Shown: positions 32,041 through 44,038 of the stretch, one piece after another
How the letters are laid out: every line of letters begins with the position of its first letter
Numbering within the stretch: the stretch's first letter is position 1
Assembly: GCA_031772625.1 (NCBI GenBank)
Contig: CM062818.1
Location: forward strand, 208,348,310 to 208,412,309
Length of the DNA: 64,000 nt
Origin: Pinus tabuliformis
Taxonomy: Eukaryota; Streptophyta; Pinopsida; Pinales; Pinaceae
Reading direction: 5' to 3'
Made by a program: the position numbers and the translations under genes
Notes under the pieces: model-generated
What the model saw: only the letters and a program-made list of their open reading frames with translations
What the model was told of the DNA's origin: nothing
Databases searched by the model: none

Positions 32041-33624
32041 ACAGTTGCAGAAGCCTCAAGCTATTTGGCATTACTCTCCTCTACTGAACCACAAAATGTG
32101 AAAGAAGCATGCAAAGATGAATGTTGGGTGAAAGCAATGGATGAAGAACTTGAGCAAATCGAAAAGAACAACACTTGGGAGCTGGTTCCTAGACCAAAGG
32201 ATAAGAATGTAATCGGAACAAAATGGGTCTTCAAAAATAAATTGAATGAAAATGGAGAAGTAATTAGAAACAAAGCCAGACTTGTTTGTAAAGGGTATGT
32301 GCAGCAAGAAGGAATAGACTTTGAAGAAACCTTTGCTCCTGTTGCAAGACTTGAGGCCATCCGAATGTTCCTTGCTCTCTCAAGTTTTCAAAACTTCAAA
32401 GTATTTCAAATGGACGTGAAATCAACCTTTCTGAATGGAGACTTGGAAGAAGAAGTTTACATTGAACAACCAGATGGGTTCATTCTTGGAAATGATCCAA
32501 ATCTTGTATGCAGATTGAAAAAGGCTCTCTATGGTCTCAAACAAGCTCCAAGGGCTTGGTACTACCGTTTGGACAAATATCTTCATCAACAAGGTTTTTC
32601 AAAAGGATCAGCAGATAGCAATATTTATATAAAAGTTGAAAATGACAAATTGCTAATACTTGTTGTGTATGTAGATGACATTATTTTTGGGAGCAATGAA
32701 GAAGCTATGAGTCAAAGCTTTGCCTCGGTCATGCAGAAAGAATTTGAAATGTCTTTACTAGGAGAACTGACATATTTTCTTGGTTTGCAAATCCAACAAA
32801 AAGAAGGAGGAATCTTTTTATCTCAAACCAAGTATCTCAAACAGATTTTGAAGAAATATGGTATGGAAGATGCAAAACCAGTATGTACACCCATGGTCAC
32901 AGGATGTAGCCTCAGTGCAAATGATGAATCTGCAGCAGTACATCAACCAACCTACAGATCTATGATTGGAAGTTTACTTTATTTGACAGGTACCCGACCG
33001 GATATCATGCATGCAGTTGGAATAGTTGGAAGATTTCAGGCAAATCCGAAGGAGACTCATCTACAGGCAGTGAAGAGAATTTTCAAATATCTTCAAGGGA
33101 CTCAAAATTATGGCTTATGGTATCCTAGAGATACAAATCTTACACTTCATGCTTATACAGATGCAGATTGGGCCGGAAGCGTGGATGACAGGAAAAGCAC
33201 AAGTGGTGGTGCATTCTTTATGGGTTCCAGACTGGTATCTTGGTTCAGCAAGAAACAAAGTTCGATTGCCTTGTCTACAGCTGAAGCAGAATATGTTGCT
33301 GCTGCATCTTGTTGCACCCAACTCCTTTGGATGATGCAGACTTTGCAGGATTTTCAAATCACTTGTACACCACCTATCCCCATCTTATGTGATAACACAA
33401 GTGCAATCAGCATCTCAAAGAATCCGGTTATGCATTCAAAAACCAAGCACATACCAATCAAGTATCATTTTCTCCAGGAACAAGTGCTTGAACATAAGGT
33501 CAAGTTGGAGTATGTTCCTTCTAAGGAACAAGTTGCTGATATTCTCACCAAACCATTGCCCAGGGACACTTTTGAATACCTCAGGCAAAAGCTGGGGGTT
33601 GTTGATGCATCATCTTATTGTTGA
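32041..33624 (+). pseudogene. RT and RNase H of element E, intact frame
   Basis: RT landmarks: [48 protein letters not shown] and catalytic [11 protein letters not shown]. RNase [34 protein letters not shown] and [14 protein letters not shown], so the D-E-D set is present. It ends [20 protein letters not shown]. No stop or frameshift from 31135 to 33622. It is marked as pseudogene because upstream stops prevent the full polyprotein. Confidence 0.94.
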
Positions 33625-33649
33625 ATCCTTTCTGATTGATGGTACAGGT

Positions 33650-33887
33650 TCAGGGGGAGCATATAATGCATTGTTGGCATTATGGAGGATGGTCAGAAGG
33701 AGATCTTGGAAATAGCTGCAATATGTCTCTATCTCTTTCATGGTGGATTATGGTTCTTTGCTACAGATCTGGTTCTTTTTCAGGGGGAGCATGATCTTAG
33801 GGGGAGCATACCCCTTTGCCCTTGATGTCAAAGGGGGAGAATGAAGCTGAAGATTGTAAGGTTGCCATCAAGTCCAAAGGGGGAGAT
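33650..33887 (+). other. Repeated polypurine tracts before the 3' LTR of E
   Basis: GGGGGAG motifs occur five times (near 33653, 33782, 33799, 33834 and 33879). The last, AAAGGGGGAGA, adjoins the LTR and is the likely plus-strand primer. Extra upstream tracts are common in large plant copia elements and may start additional plus strands. Confidence 0.8.
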
Positions 33888-35305
33888 TGTTGGCATTATG
33901 TTCTCTGGTATGGCTATATGTTACAGATGTTGTACTTGATGGCAACTCCCATGACAAGGCTCTCAATTTATTGAAAAATTAAGAAGGACGCAGGAAATCA
34001 GTTCAGAAGGTGCGTACCCGCAGGTACACCATGCAGGAGCTGCGTCCAGAGACGCAGGCCAGCCGTTCAGGAGGTGCGTCCACCCAGTGCACACTTTTCA
34101 AGGTCACGTGGGGGTTTCTTGTGTTTTACTCTTGGTATCTAGCCGACGGTATTGTGTTACTATGGTGTCGGCTCGTGGTATTGTTCCATGATTTGAGGAG
34201 GAGCTTGCCTATATAAAGCAAAGGAGGTCATTTGGTTTGAGTATGTCTTTGGTTGAATATCTTATGAGGCTAGATCTGGTCTAGATCTAAAAAGGCGAAT
34301 CTTCTGAAAGACTGAGATCTCTTTGGCACATGATCAGATCTGTAGATCTAACTGTTTGGGTTACTCTTGAAGTCTTGAAATCATCTATGCCCGGAGGTAC
34401 GCAGGTGCAGTAAGGGTGCAGGTGTGCCGGGACGCAGGCGCAGAAAGGTTCAGGTGCGCCGGGACGCAGGCGCAGAAGGGTTCAGGTGCGCCGGGACGCA
34501 GGCGCAGAAGGGTTCAGGTGCGTCCGGGACGCAGTGCAGTAACAGGAGATCTGCGTGGGGACGCAGAGCGACTAAGGTTCAGGTGCGTCCCTAGAGCAAA
34601 AGGACGCAGCGTGATAGCATTTCTGGGGGCGTCTCTGCAGCAAAGTACGCGGCGCGATAGTGTTTCTGGGTGCGTCCCTGCAGCAACAGGACACAGTGCA
34701 GTTCAAGGAACAGTGCGTGGGCACGCAGCGCAGCAGAAGGATCTCTGCGTGTGGTCGCAGGGGAGCAGAAGGTTAACTGCGTCTGGTCGCAGGCCACAGA
34801 AGGGAAAACTGCGTCTCTGTCTTAAGATGTTCTGTTGATTGAATTTCTCTGTTGATAAGGTGTTCTGGGTTAGTTCTGTTATTACTGATCTGATAACTGT
34901 AGTGGACTGTAACTGTTATGTACTTGATGATCATTTGATGCTTTATGAAAAGAAGTAGGGGGTTGTAGCTCCCTTTCAGGAGAAGACTGAAAACGAGAGA
35001 GAGAGTTGTAGCTCTCTGCAGGTTGCAGCCTGCGTACTGGTAAAGGACTGCACCAGTACAAAATCATTGTAAAAGGAGTTTCTAATTTGAAAGAAGATAA
35101 AGACATATTGCAGCAGGTGGTTTTCACCCACATTGGGTTTCCACCTTACATCTTGTGTTCTTTGGTGTGACTATCTGTTTTCTTTGTTCATGCTCATTAT
35201 TTTATGGTACTGACATGCAAAAATAATTCAAAGATCAAATAAGGAAGATTTATTAAATTGCTAGATAATACTGATTCACCCCCCCTCTTAGTATTATTTC
35301 CAACA
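33888..35305 (+). repeat. 3' LTR of element E
   Basis: 1418 bp, same features as the 5' LTR. Several of the differences lie in the CpG-rich repeat block and are CG/TG or CG/CA changes. Confidence 0.94.
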
Positions 35306-36967
35306 ATTCTTGCACAAGATAGCGGCGAGGCCCAAAATTCTTCCATACATGGACATAGTTAAATGGATACTAGATAATGTTGATATCACGTATAGAGAAT
35401 TTAAATCTCAAAACCACGAACTCACAAAGTCGTTATTTTCACAAAATTTAAGCTTTATATCCTCTAACAAAAAGCACGCAAGAGGCGAAAATCGCACCAG
35501 GGAAGCCCAGATCGAGAAACGGAGGCAGTTTTCGATGCGCGATTACTGCCTAGCACTAATCACCAGGCAAAACCCCTCGAGATGGAAAGCCTCTAATCGC
35601 TCAGTCACCTATAAGCCCTGAAATTTGTAGAAAAAAGCGCTAAAGGTGAAAGGCAAAACTTGAACTCTAGACCAGTGACATTTATCAGGTATATCATCAT
35701 GTGGTATGTAGATATCTACCGAATGTACAGCAACTACAGACAAACTGGAGACAGAAGGCTCAAGAAAGGGTAGAGTCAATCAAAAGGTTAACCAAGTTGA
35801 ATTGGGATTCTTACTGGACGTACTTGGTAAAACCACACAGCCAGTGCATGACTCTCAAATGTATCGTCAATTCTGTCGAGAAGATGGCACCAACACTTGC
35901 CGATTTCGTTTTTGCAGGACATCTAAAATCAGAAGTCGGCCAGCCAAATCTCCTCAAGAAAATGCTGAACGCTTGTGATTACAAGGAGCAGATACACAGA
36001 TAGTTAGTTATTAGTTTTAGTTTTAGATTCAGTTTTAGTTTTAATTTTGCTTTATTTTTGCTTGAAATGAGGACGGTCATTTAAACCGAATCCTACATTT
36101 TTGTAATAAATTATTTTTAGATTTAGTTAGTAGTATTTAAACCCTTCTCATTCATTTAGAGAAGGGTCCAGAAATTTATCAAAAACTTGTCCTCAGAACA
36201 TGCACTTTTGCACCCTTTGAGGAGGTTTTGATGAATGAATGGAACAGGATTTATTGATAGCTGCGTTTAATATCTACTACTCATGTTGCACTTTTGTACT
36301 CTTAGTGGATGTTGGATTAAGAAGAGATAAATCATTATTGTTGGAGCTCATGAGTAGAACTAGTTATAAATGGTACTTTTATCTCTTAACTATTTCTGCT
36401 TATGTGTTAAGGTGATATTCATGTTCAGTTATTTATATATGAATGCGTGAATGCTTGAGTTATCATTTGGCACTTTTGTACGGTGATAGCTATTTATTTA
36501 TGTTTGATATATGAGTAGCTTATTATGCGATATGTTTTTCACAACTGTTTCGTCTAACTTTTTATATGAAGTGGTTTATCTTTATTGAATTCTTTTCTCA
36601 TAGCAGTTGAATGATCTTTATTACCAACTGTTATTTGAAATAATTTTAGATTGCATAACGGAAAGATTACTTCCCGGGTTAGTTTAGAATTAGATATTTC
36701 TGTTTATTAGAATAAAATTGCATGTTGTTAGACTAGATTTAGAAGAAAAGAATTTTACTTCGGAATTATTAGAAAAGAAATATCAATTCTCAACACACAC
36801 ACACATATATTGGGAAACTGGTCCCATATCCCCAGTCGGACCCACTATACCAAACAGAAAAAGAGCTGCTAACCAAGGTCCTGACCGGGTGGGTATCCCC
36901 CTTGTTGTAGACCCTATTTTTGGGGCTTCAACATATTTGGCGCTAGAAGGAGGGCCCCGAACTGTGA

Positions 36968-38810
36968 ATGGCAAGTAAGTCTAAATATAAATACCATTCT
37001 GAGAGTAAATCTACCTCACCATCTCCCCCGACTTCTCCATCGCACTTAGAATCTTTAAATCTTGAGCAAGAATTCGAAAGAACAACAACCACTGCCACAA
37101 ACCCTGAGATTTCAGAGAAATCTACTATTGAACCTCCTGAAGTTGAATCTTTGATTCATAAACTTCAGCGATTTTCTATATCACCTCAAAGATCTGATAA
37201 ATCTCAAGGTAGTGTGACTTCGCAATATAACCCTGCTCATCCTCTCACTAGATTAAAGAGCGAAAAGTTTGGTATTGAGCCAACCAAGTTACCTCTACCT
37301 ACAAGGAAGAGAGCAAGGAAATCACCTAAAGGGTTTGATAGTGAGACTCTTTCGTCATCATCATCCATCTCAACCTCTCCACCGTGAAGTCAACCATCCA
37401 CCCCTCCACTTCAAATTATTGTCCATCATTCCACTGGAACTTCGACATCTCCTTCTCAATCATCTGGAACTGCAATATCCTCATCTTCCCAACCGCAAGG
37501 ATCATCTTCTGCGCTTTCCTTTGTTAGTAGTTCAACAATGGCCCAAATTCCATGGAATAACCCAGGGGCAGTCTTAATGCCTGCGCCCTTGAGTCAATTA
37601 CCGGCCCATCCCAAAAAATGGCTACCTAAGTTTAATCCTGAAGCAGGCATGGTAGTGGAAGAACATATAAACAACTTTATGTTATCTATAAATCTCAATG
37701 GAGTTACTAACGAAGATGCTGTTGTCTGACTCTTTCCTTACACTTTGCAAGGAGCAGCTAGATCATGGTATTTCTCATTACCATCTGGATCTATCACTAG
37801 TTGGGATATCTTCCAGGAACAATTCTTGACTAAGTTTGGTGATGACAGGTCTACCGCAACATTGATCAATGACCTGTCTAACCTTAGGGCTGAGTCAAAG
37901 GAACCTATCAAATATTTGAACTCACGTTTCAATAAACTATTGAACAAAATTCCTACTGCTTCTACACCTAGTGAAGAAGTGCGAAGTGAATGGTACACAT
38001 CAAACATTGCAATCTTCGTTGATAGGGCTAATAAAACAACTTTAGCTGACAATATGAAGGAAGAAATAGCGGCAGAGAAACGTATCATAGCCTTAGAAAA
38101 GAAAAGCGTCGTTGAAGAACGTAAATCTAAGAAGGTTTCTTTCAAAGAAGATCCAAAGAAAAAACAGCCCAAAGGCCCATTTTATTTAGAGGGATTACAG
38201 AAAGTTTTGAAAACCATGTCTAACGAAATGGTTGACATAAAGAAACAAGTAGCAGAGACTTCTTCTAAAAAGCCTTACAAGCCTTATAGAAGAAATCCTT
38301 CAACTGATTCAAAGCCTCCCAATGCTATTACTAATGCTGAATCAGAAGAAGAAGAAGAGGAAATTGCCACCGAAGAGCCTACCGATGAAGAAGAAGTTGT
38401 AGAGGTACAAGGTATGTGGGATTTCATCCTCCCAGATGAAGAGGATCAAGAGGCATTACCAGTTAGTGCTCGAAGTAGAAATCAACTCGATCCTCCTCAA
38501 CCTACTCCTAAGCCAAAGAGCGCAAGCTCAATTCCTAAGGATAAATTCATAGCCAAGAAAACGACATCCAAAGCAACTCAAACAAGCCTAGTCCAAATAG
38601 ATTCACCAACTCCATCTAAAACATTGATTGTTTCAGATGAAATGGAGTATAATATCATAGAAGACATGAAGAAGACTAGGGCTAATATTACTTTTTATGA
38701 ATTGAGCAAGTTAAAACATCAGCAAAAGATACTTTTGAAAGAATTACATGCAGTAACAGTTGCACCTCTGCTCGCCGCTGTAATCTCGCAAGCTTCCCAC
38801 GAGATGGGAA
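36968..38810 (+). pseudogene. gag of element B
   Basis: Starts MASKSKYKYHSESKS. Same order as in A: Ser/Pro-rich start, capsid core (HPKKWLPKFNPEAG, FPYTLQGAARSWYF, SWDIFQEQFLTKFGDD), charged tail. Stops: TGA 37385, and TGA 37727 at the site shared with A. A 9-nt loss (ALP missing after WYT) sits near 37998. The frame otherwise runs to 39265. Confidence 0.85.
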
Positions 38811-40077
38811 AACCTCCAAATACTATGACTAGTAAAGTTGATCCAAATGATATCGCTTTAATTGGAGGAAGGTCAAGATCTCATACTCCCCCATTTCTTC
38901 TTACTTATGAAGTTTTCAACAAAAATTTTCATAATTGTTTAGTTGATTATGGAGTTTCATCTAATATCTTACCTAAATTGATATGTGCAAAGTTGAACGT
39001 TCAACCTCAAAAATCTGTTGTTCGCATAGTGCAGCTGGATCGGTCGCAAGTTGAAGTGATCAGAGAAGTAAATCAAGTTACCATAAGGTTGTCATATAAT
39101 CCAAAGGTATGTCAAGTTATCAACATTTTAGATGCAGATATTCCAGAATTTTATGGCTTAATTCTCAGCAGAGATTGGTCAGAAAAAACTTCATGGATAC
39201 TTTGCAACCGATTGGTCGCACATGTGGCTTCATTACAATGGCAAACCAAATCAAATAAAGGTTGAGCGAGAAAGACATCAGAAATACATAGTAACAGAAT
39301 TGGAAGGAGAAAATGAACTGATAGCATATAGCAATAATATTATTGGCAACCATTCTGTTGATTCTTTCTTAGGAAATTTTAATGCTCACACTTCACCTTA
39401 CTTAGAACATTTTGTTTTATCTCAAGTAGAAAATTTTTCTCAAATGGATAGTTCTAAATGTATTAATTTTATAGATAGTCCTGTAAATAAATCTTTATTT
39501 TGGAAGTTATTTTTTGACAGTTCTAAGTCTAACGAAGGAGCAGAAGTAGGATGCGTATTAATCAGTCCAGAGGGAAACAAAACTATGCTAACTTGTAGAC
39601 TCGAGTTCGATTGCACCAATAATACTGCAGAATATGAGGCTTTAGTCCAAGGATTATACAAAGCAATTGGATTAGACATCAAATATCTACAAGTCTTCAG
39701 AGATTCTGAAATTGTTATCAGACAGGTACGGAATACTATACATTGTCTATTAGGTCATTTAAAGCATTACCAATCTTTAGTACAAGATCTAACTGAACAT
39801 TTTATAGCATTTAATATTTCATCAATTCCTAGACTCTAGAATGCTAGTGTCGACCTTTTGGAAAACGTAGCTTCCAAGCTCATTCCCTCAGAAGACTATA
39901 GCCCCGATAGATTTTCAATCGAATTAATCTTTAGACCCTCGATTCCTGATAACATTACCAATTGGAGAATTTTCAACGATGATCCTGATATTGTAAGCTT
40001 CCTCACATCAGAGGGATCTTACAATAATCAGATAATAGATGAAGACCAACATGATAGACAATTGCAACAAGATAGCA
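38811..40077 (+). pseudogene. Protease and extra RNase H of element B
   Basis: Protease site reads LVDYGVSSNILP (near 38940): DSG changed to DYG, a different lesion from A. An extra A near 39186 shifts the frame. The extra RNase H follows at 39485-39860 with FFDSSKSNEG (first Asp kept), NNTAEYEALVQGLYKAI, FRDSEIVIRQV and NASVDLLENVAS; a TAG at 39837 replaces CAG. As in A, the domain precedes RT. Confidence 0.86.
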
Positions 40078-41650
40078 CTAATAATGCTATGCCAAAGTCA
40101 GTAGTCAAATTAGAAGACCTATACGATTTGAAAGATCGATTCAAAAGATCTACCAATTCAAAACTTCAAAGTTCAACTCTGAATTATGAATTAGTAAATC
40201 TAGGAACTGATACCAAGCAGCAGAATATCAACCTAGGCCTTGGCCTATCTCCTGAAGAAAAATTAGTGTATGTTCGTCTCTTGAAACAATACAAAAGTGT
40301 CTTTGCTTGGAACTACGATGAAATTAAGACTTACAACACTTCTATCATCCAACATACTATCCCAATGATAAACGATGAAAAACCTGTCCAGCAGAAGCTG
40401 AGAAAGATCCATCCTAATCTAGAAAACCAGATCAAATCTAAGCTCAATAAGTTATTGAAAGCCAAAATCATTTTTCCCGTTCGACATTCTAAATGGGTTT
40501 CCAACATGGTTCCCATTAGAAAGAAGAACGGAGACATTAGAATTTTCATTTACTTTCGAAATCTTAACAAAGCCTGCCAAAAAGGTAATTTTTCTTTGCC
40601 TCCTATGGAGCAAATATTGCAGGCAGTTGCAGGATCAGAATTAATGTCCTTCTTGGATGGTTTCTCCGGCTATAACCAAGTTTTGGTCCACCCTGATGAT
40701 CAATTAAAGACTACATTTAGAACCAAATGGGGTACTTATGCATATCAAAAGATGCCTTTTGGTCTGATCAATGCTGGTGCCACATTCCAAAGGGCCATGG
40801 ACATCGCATTTAAGGGATTAGTAAACAAATCAGTAGTAATCTACCTGGATGATATAACTGTATATTCCAAGAAGTGAAGCAATCATCTCAGAGATTTAAA
40901 ACAGATCTTCCAACATTGTCAAAGGTATGGAATTTCACTTAACCCAAAAAAGCCCTTTTTTGCATTAAGTGAAGGAAAACTTCTTGGATTTATAGTGTCA
41001 AAATCTAGAATCCATATTGATCCCGACAGAATCAAGGAGATTTCCAAAATACTTTTGCCTCACAACAAGAAAGCTATGCAATCTTTCCTTGGCCATATTA
41101 ATTTTGTAAAGAGATTTGTTCCAGATTTTTCAAGAATCGTATCTCCTTTACAAGCAATGATTAAAAAGAACTCAATCTTCAAATGGGGCCAAGACGAATA
41201 TGAAGCATTCAATCTGATCAAATAAGCGATTGTTAACGCTCCATCTTTAGCAACTCCAAATTTTTCCGATCCTTTCATTTTATATACATTTGCCTCTGAT
41301 AAATCATATGCTGCGATACTCACTCAAGAAAATCAAGACAAGGCAGAAGCCCCAATTGCTTTTTTCAGTTCAAATCTACAAGGGGTTGAGTTAAATTATT
41401 CAGACTTAGAGAAACAAGCTTATGCTGCATTCAAAGCGATAAAATATTTCAAACCCTTTCTGCTTAAAACCCATACAAAAATCATAGTACCATTTCCAGC
41501 GGTAAGAAATCTCTTAGTACAGAAAGATGTGGGTGAGAAAAGAGCCAATTGGGTTACCGCATTACAAGAATATGACGTTGAAATTAAACCAGCAAATATT
41601 GTAAAAGGTCAAGGCTTTTTCAAAATGCTGGCTCGAGCATCGCTTATTTC
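40078..41650 (+). pseudogene. RT and RNase H of element B
   Basis: LEDLYDLKDRFKRSTNSKLQ, then RT with WVSNMVPIRKKNGDIRIFIY (a changed CID), MSFLDGFSGYNQVLVHP and YLDD (near 40845). TGA at 40875 after YSKK is shared with A. RNase H (FILYTFASDKSYAAILTQ) is open after a TAA at 41223. The frame is that expected of the ancestor at the site where A has a 1-nt deletion. Confidence 0.87.
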
Positions 41651-42961
41651 CGAAATACCATCTGTAGAGATACAAATGTACGAGGTAAGCCTAAACGATG
41701 TTGATTCATTATAACCTGATATCATATTTTATCTAAAGAATGGATATGCCCCTTCAAACCTCGATTATACAAAGAAAAGAGCTATAAGGTTGAAGGCTAA
41801 GAAATATCAACTCGTAAATGATGTACTTTTTAGGATGAATTATGATTCTGTTCTCCTTAGATGTCTTGAGAAATATGAAGCTGAAAAAGTGTTGCAAGAA
41901 CTCCACGATGGACCAGCAGGTGGACATTATGCTGGAGATGCTACTGCACATAAAATCCTTCGCGCAGGCTATTACTGGCCCACACTATTCAAAGACGTGC
42001 ATAGCTACGTAAGGAAATGTCAAGTTTGTCAAACTGTTGCTGGGAGACAAAGAAACCATCGTTGCCTTTGCAACCAGTCAACATTGAACAACCTTTTGAT
42101 CAATGGGAATTGGATATAATAGGTGAGATCGTTCCTCACTCTTCTAAACAACATAGGTATATCCTTACAGCTACAAATTATTTTACTAAATGGGTAGAAG
42201 CAGTTCCTCTCAAGATAGCTAATGCCGAACACTTCATTGATTTCATAGATCAGTTCATAATCACCAGGTTTGGTTTACCCTCTGCTTTGATGTTTGATAA
42301 TGCATTGTATTTTTCTGGCAATGCTATGACTGAATTTGCACTCAAAAGAGGTTTTAAACTTAAATACTCTGCCAATTATTATCCACAGGGGAATGGATTA
42401 GCTGAATCAACGAATAAAAACTTAATCAGAACCTTTAAGCGAACCATTGACCAGAATCATAAGAATTGGCACAAGTCTTTAATATATGCTTTATGGGCAG
42501 ATCGAATAACGCAGAAAGCCTCTATTGGCACTTCTCCCTTAATTTAGTTTATGGGAAAGAAGTAGTTCTTCCAACTCATCTAGCAATTCCCTCTTTGGCC
42601 TTAGTTCAATATATTAATGAAGCACCAACTTCTTCCTTACAACTAAGGTGGCTGGAAATACTTAAGCTATAAGAGAAATGAGAACAGGCTAAAATAACTC
42701 ATGTTCATCACCAAGCATTAGTAAAAGCTTCTTTTGATTCAAACATGATATCCAGAAAGGACTTTCAGATAGGAGATCTAGTTTTAAAATGGGACAAGGC
42801 TCATGAGGAAAAGGGAAAACATACGAAATTTCAACGAATGTGGCTTGGCCTTTCCAAATTGCAGAAATCATAGGTCCATCTACCTTTATGTTACAGGATT
42901 TAACAGGAAAAAGAGAATCTTTACCTGTTAACAGTCAGATCCTCAAAAAATACTTTCCATA
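41651..42961 (+). pseudogene. Integrase of element B
   Basis: Zinc finger HDGPAGGHYAGDATAHK and CQVCQ, then a 1-nt loss near 42045 and the core in another frame: LDIIGEIVPHSSKQHRYILT, MFDNALYFSG, GLAESTNKNLI. A further loss near 42538 removes frame again. The tail (FQIGDLVLKWDKAHEEKGKH) is at 42766-42960 with another frameshift near 42847. Confidence 0.85.
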
Positions 42962-44038
42962 GGAGATCATTCTTCTATTTTTGTAGATTAGTTTTTCCTT
43001 TATTTTTGTAATAAAACCAGTTGTAAATGGTTACATTTGGAATTCACGAAAAAGACAAGTATTTCTTTGAGATTTTGTTTTTTTGCTTGTATAAATAGAA
43101 ATCATTTAGAAAATTGGTCATTATTATTCAAAGATACAGTGAAAGGCTATAAGCCTGAAAATGATATTAGTTTCAACCTTGTAAATTTTGATAAAAAGCA
43201 ACCTTTAGTGAGAATTTGTTTTATATCAGTCAAATGAAAGGTATCAATAACAAAACAAAGATTCTTTGTAGAAAAGCTCTTTCCAAAAACTATACCATTG
43301 TCGTCCAAAGCTATTCTTAAGAAAACAATGACTTCCTCCCCACCTAGGGAATCACAAGCTTCAAGGAATAATCCAGTGATACACTTTAAAACTTAAAGAA
43401 TAAGAGGTCTCATCACGAGTCGACTTATCATGATCATAGATATTATAGCTTGCTGACTTTGCCAAAACTTCATACCACAACAGGGCAATGACTCAAGATT
43501 GTTGCAATCAAAAAACAAGGGGTCTCATCACGAGCCAGCTTGTTCAACAAAGCTATAAATCAAGTGAGTTTCACTGTCATAATTTGGCTACCAAACCAAG
43601 GCATTGTTCTTTAAGGATTAAAAGAAAATGAAAGCAATAAGTGTAGATATGGATTTCTCTTTGAAAATTGTATATTTCTCCAAGTGGGATACATGATCAT
43701 TGTTGGGTAACAGGTAACCCTGTCGAGGCTATAAACGCCTGCTGGCAGCAGAGGCTCTACCTACGACAAATGAGCAAATTTAAAACTGATTTACAGAGAA
43801 GGCTTTGTTTTTATCTTTATAAACCAAGTAGTGACTGATGTAGATACAATGACTAGCTCTAGGAAGTAAATAACCAAAGTTAACATAGAAGAAACAAACT
43901 ATCATAGACAACTAAAAGCATAATGTATTTTATCTTTCTATAATAAAGTTTGATTTTCTAGAAAAATTTCTGTTTTGGAAGTTTAGAAAATTCAAAAGAA
44001 AAGCAGAGATAACTGGTTCTTCCAAGTGAATCTCCAAT
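42962..44038 (+). other. Conserved non-coding stretch between integrase and 3' LTR of B
   Basis: Counterpart of 17556-18631. It has the same two GGTCTCATCACGAG motifs (near 43406 and 43521) and the GCTGGCAGCAGAGGCTCTAC segment. The small frames seen in A are broken here. Confidence 0.65.

Larger units (their letters stand above)
27294..35305 (+). mobile_element. Young Ty1/copia element E
   Basis: 8.0 kb, LTRs 27294-28708 and 33888-35305, starting TGTTGG and ending CCAACA, TSD ATTCT (27289-27293 and 35306-35310). The LTRs differ at about 19 sites plus one 3-bp indel over about 1415 bp, the lowest divergence here. Internal part is one 1618-codon frame with three stops. It is inserted in the 5' LTR of B, through the LTR reading frame. 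Confidence 0.96.
27080..36003 (+). pseudogene. LTR-encoded protein of B (5' LTR), split by element E
   Basis: Starts MGKKGKAPSSEDKEMTPLY at 27080, and block 1 runs to 27293, where E is inserted between the codons for SFL and H. It resumes at 35311 with ARPKILPYMDIVKWIL, shifts frame in the basic linker, and block 2 (LTKLNWDSYWTYLVKPHSQ) ends at 36001-36003. Compared with the A 3' copy, blocks 1 and 2 have no indels; many differences are synonymous or conservative (S/T, E/D, R/K). Confidence 0.7.
26349..36933 (+). repeat. 5' LTR of element B, interrupted by element E
   Basis: Left part 26349-27293, right part 35311-36933; together 2568 bp. It starts TGTTGTGGCC and ends CTTCAACA. The GCGAT block (26540-26810) is shorter than in A. 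Confidence 0.92.

Noticed and set aside
31507-32360. Long minus-strand frames opposite element E pol
   Set aside because: They are shadows of the conserved integrase/RT frame on the plus strand.
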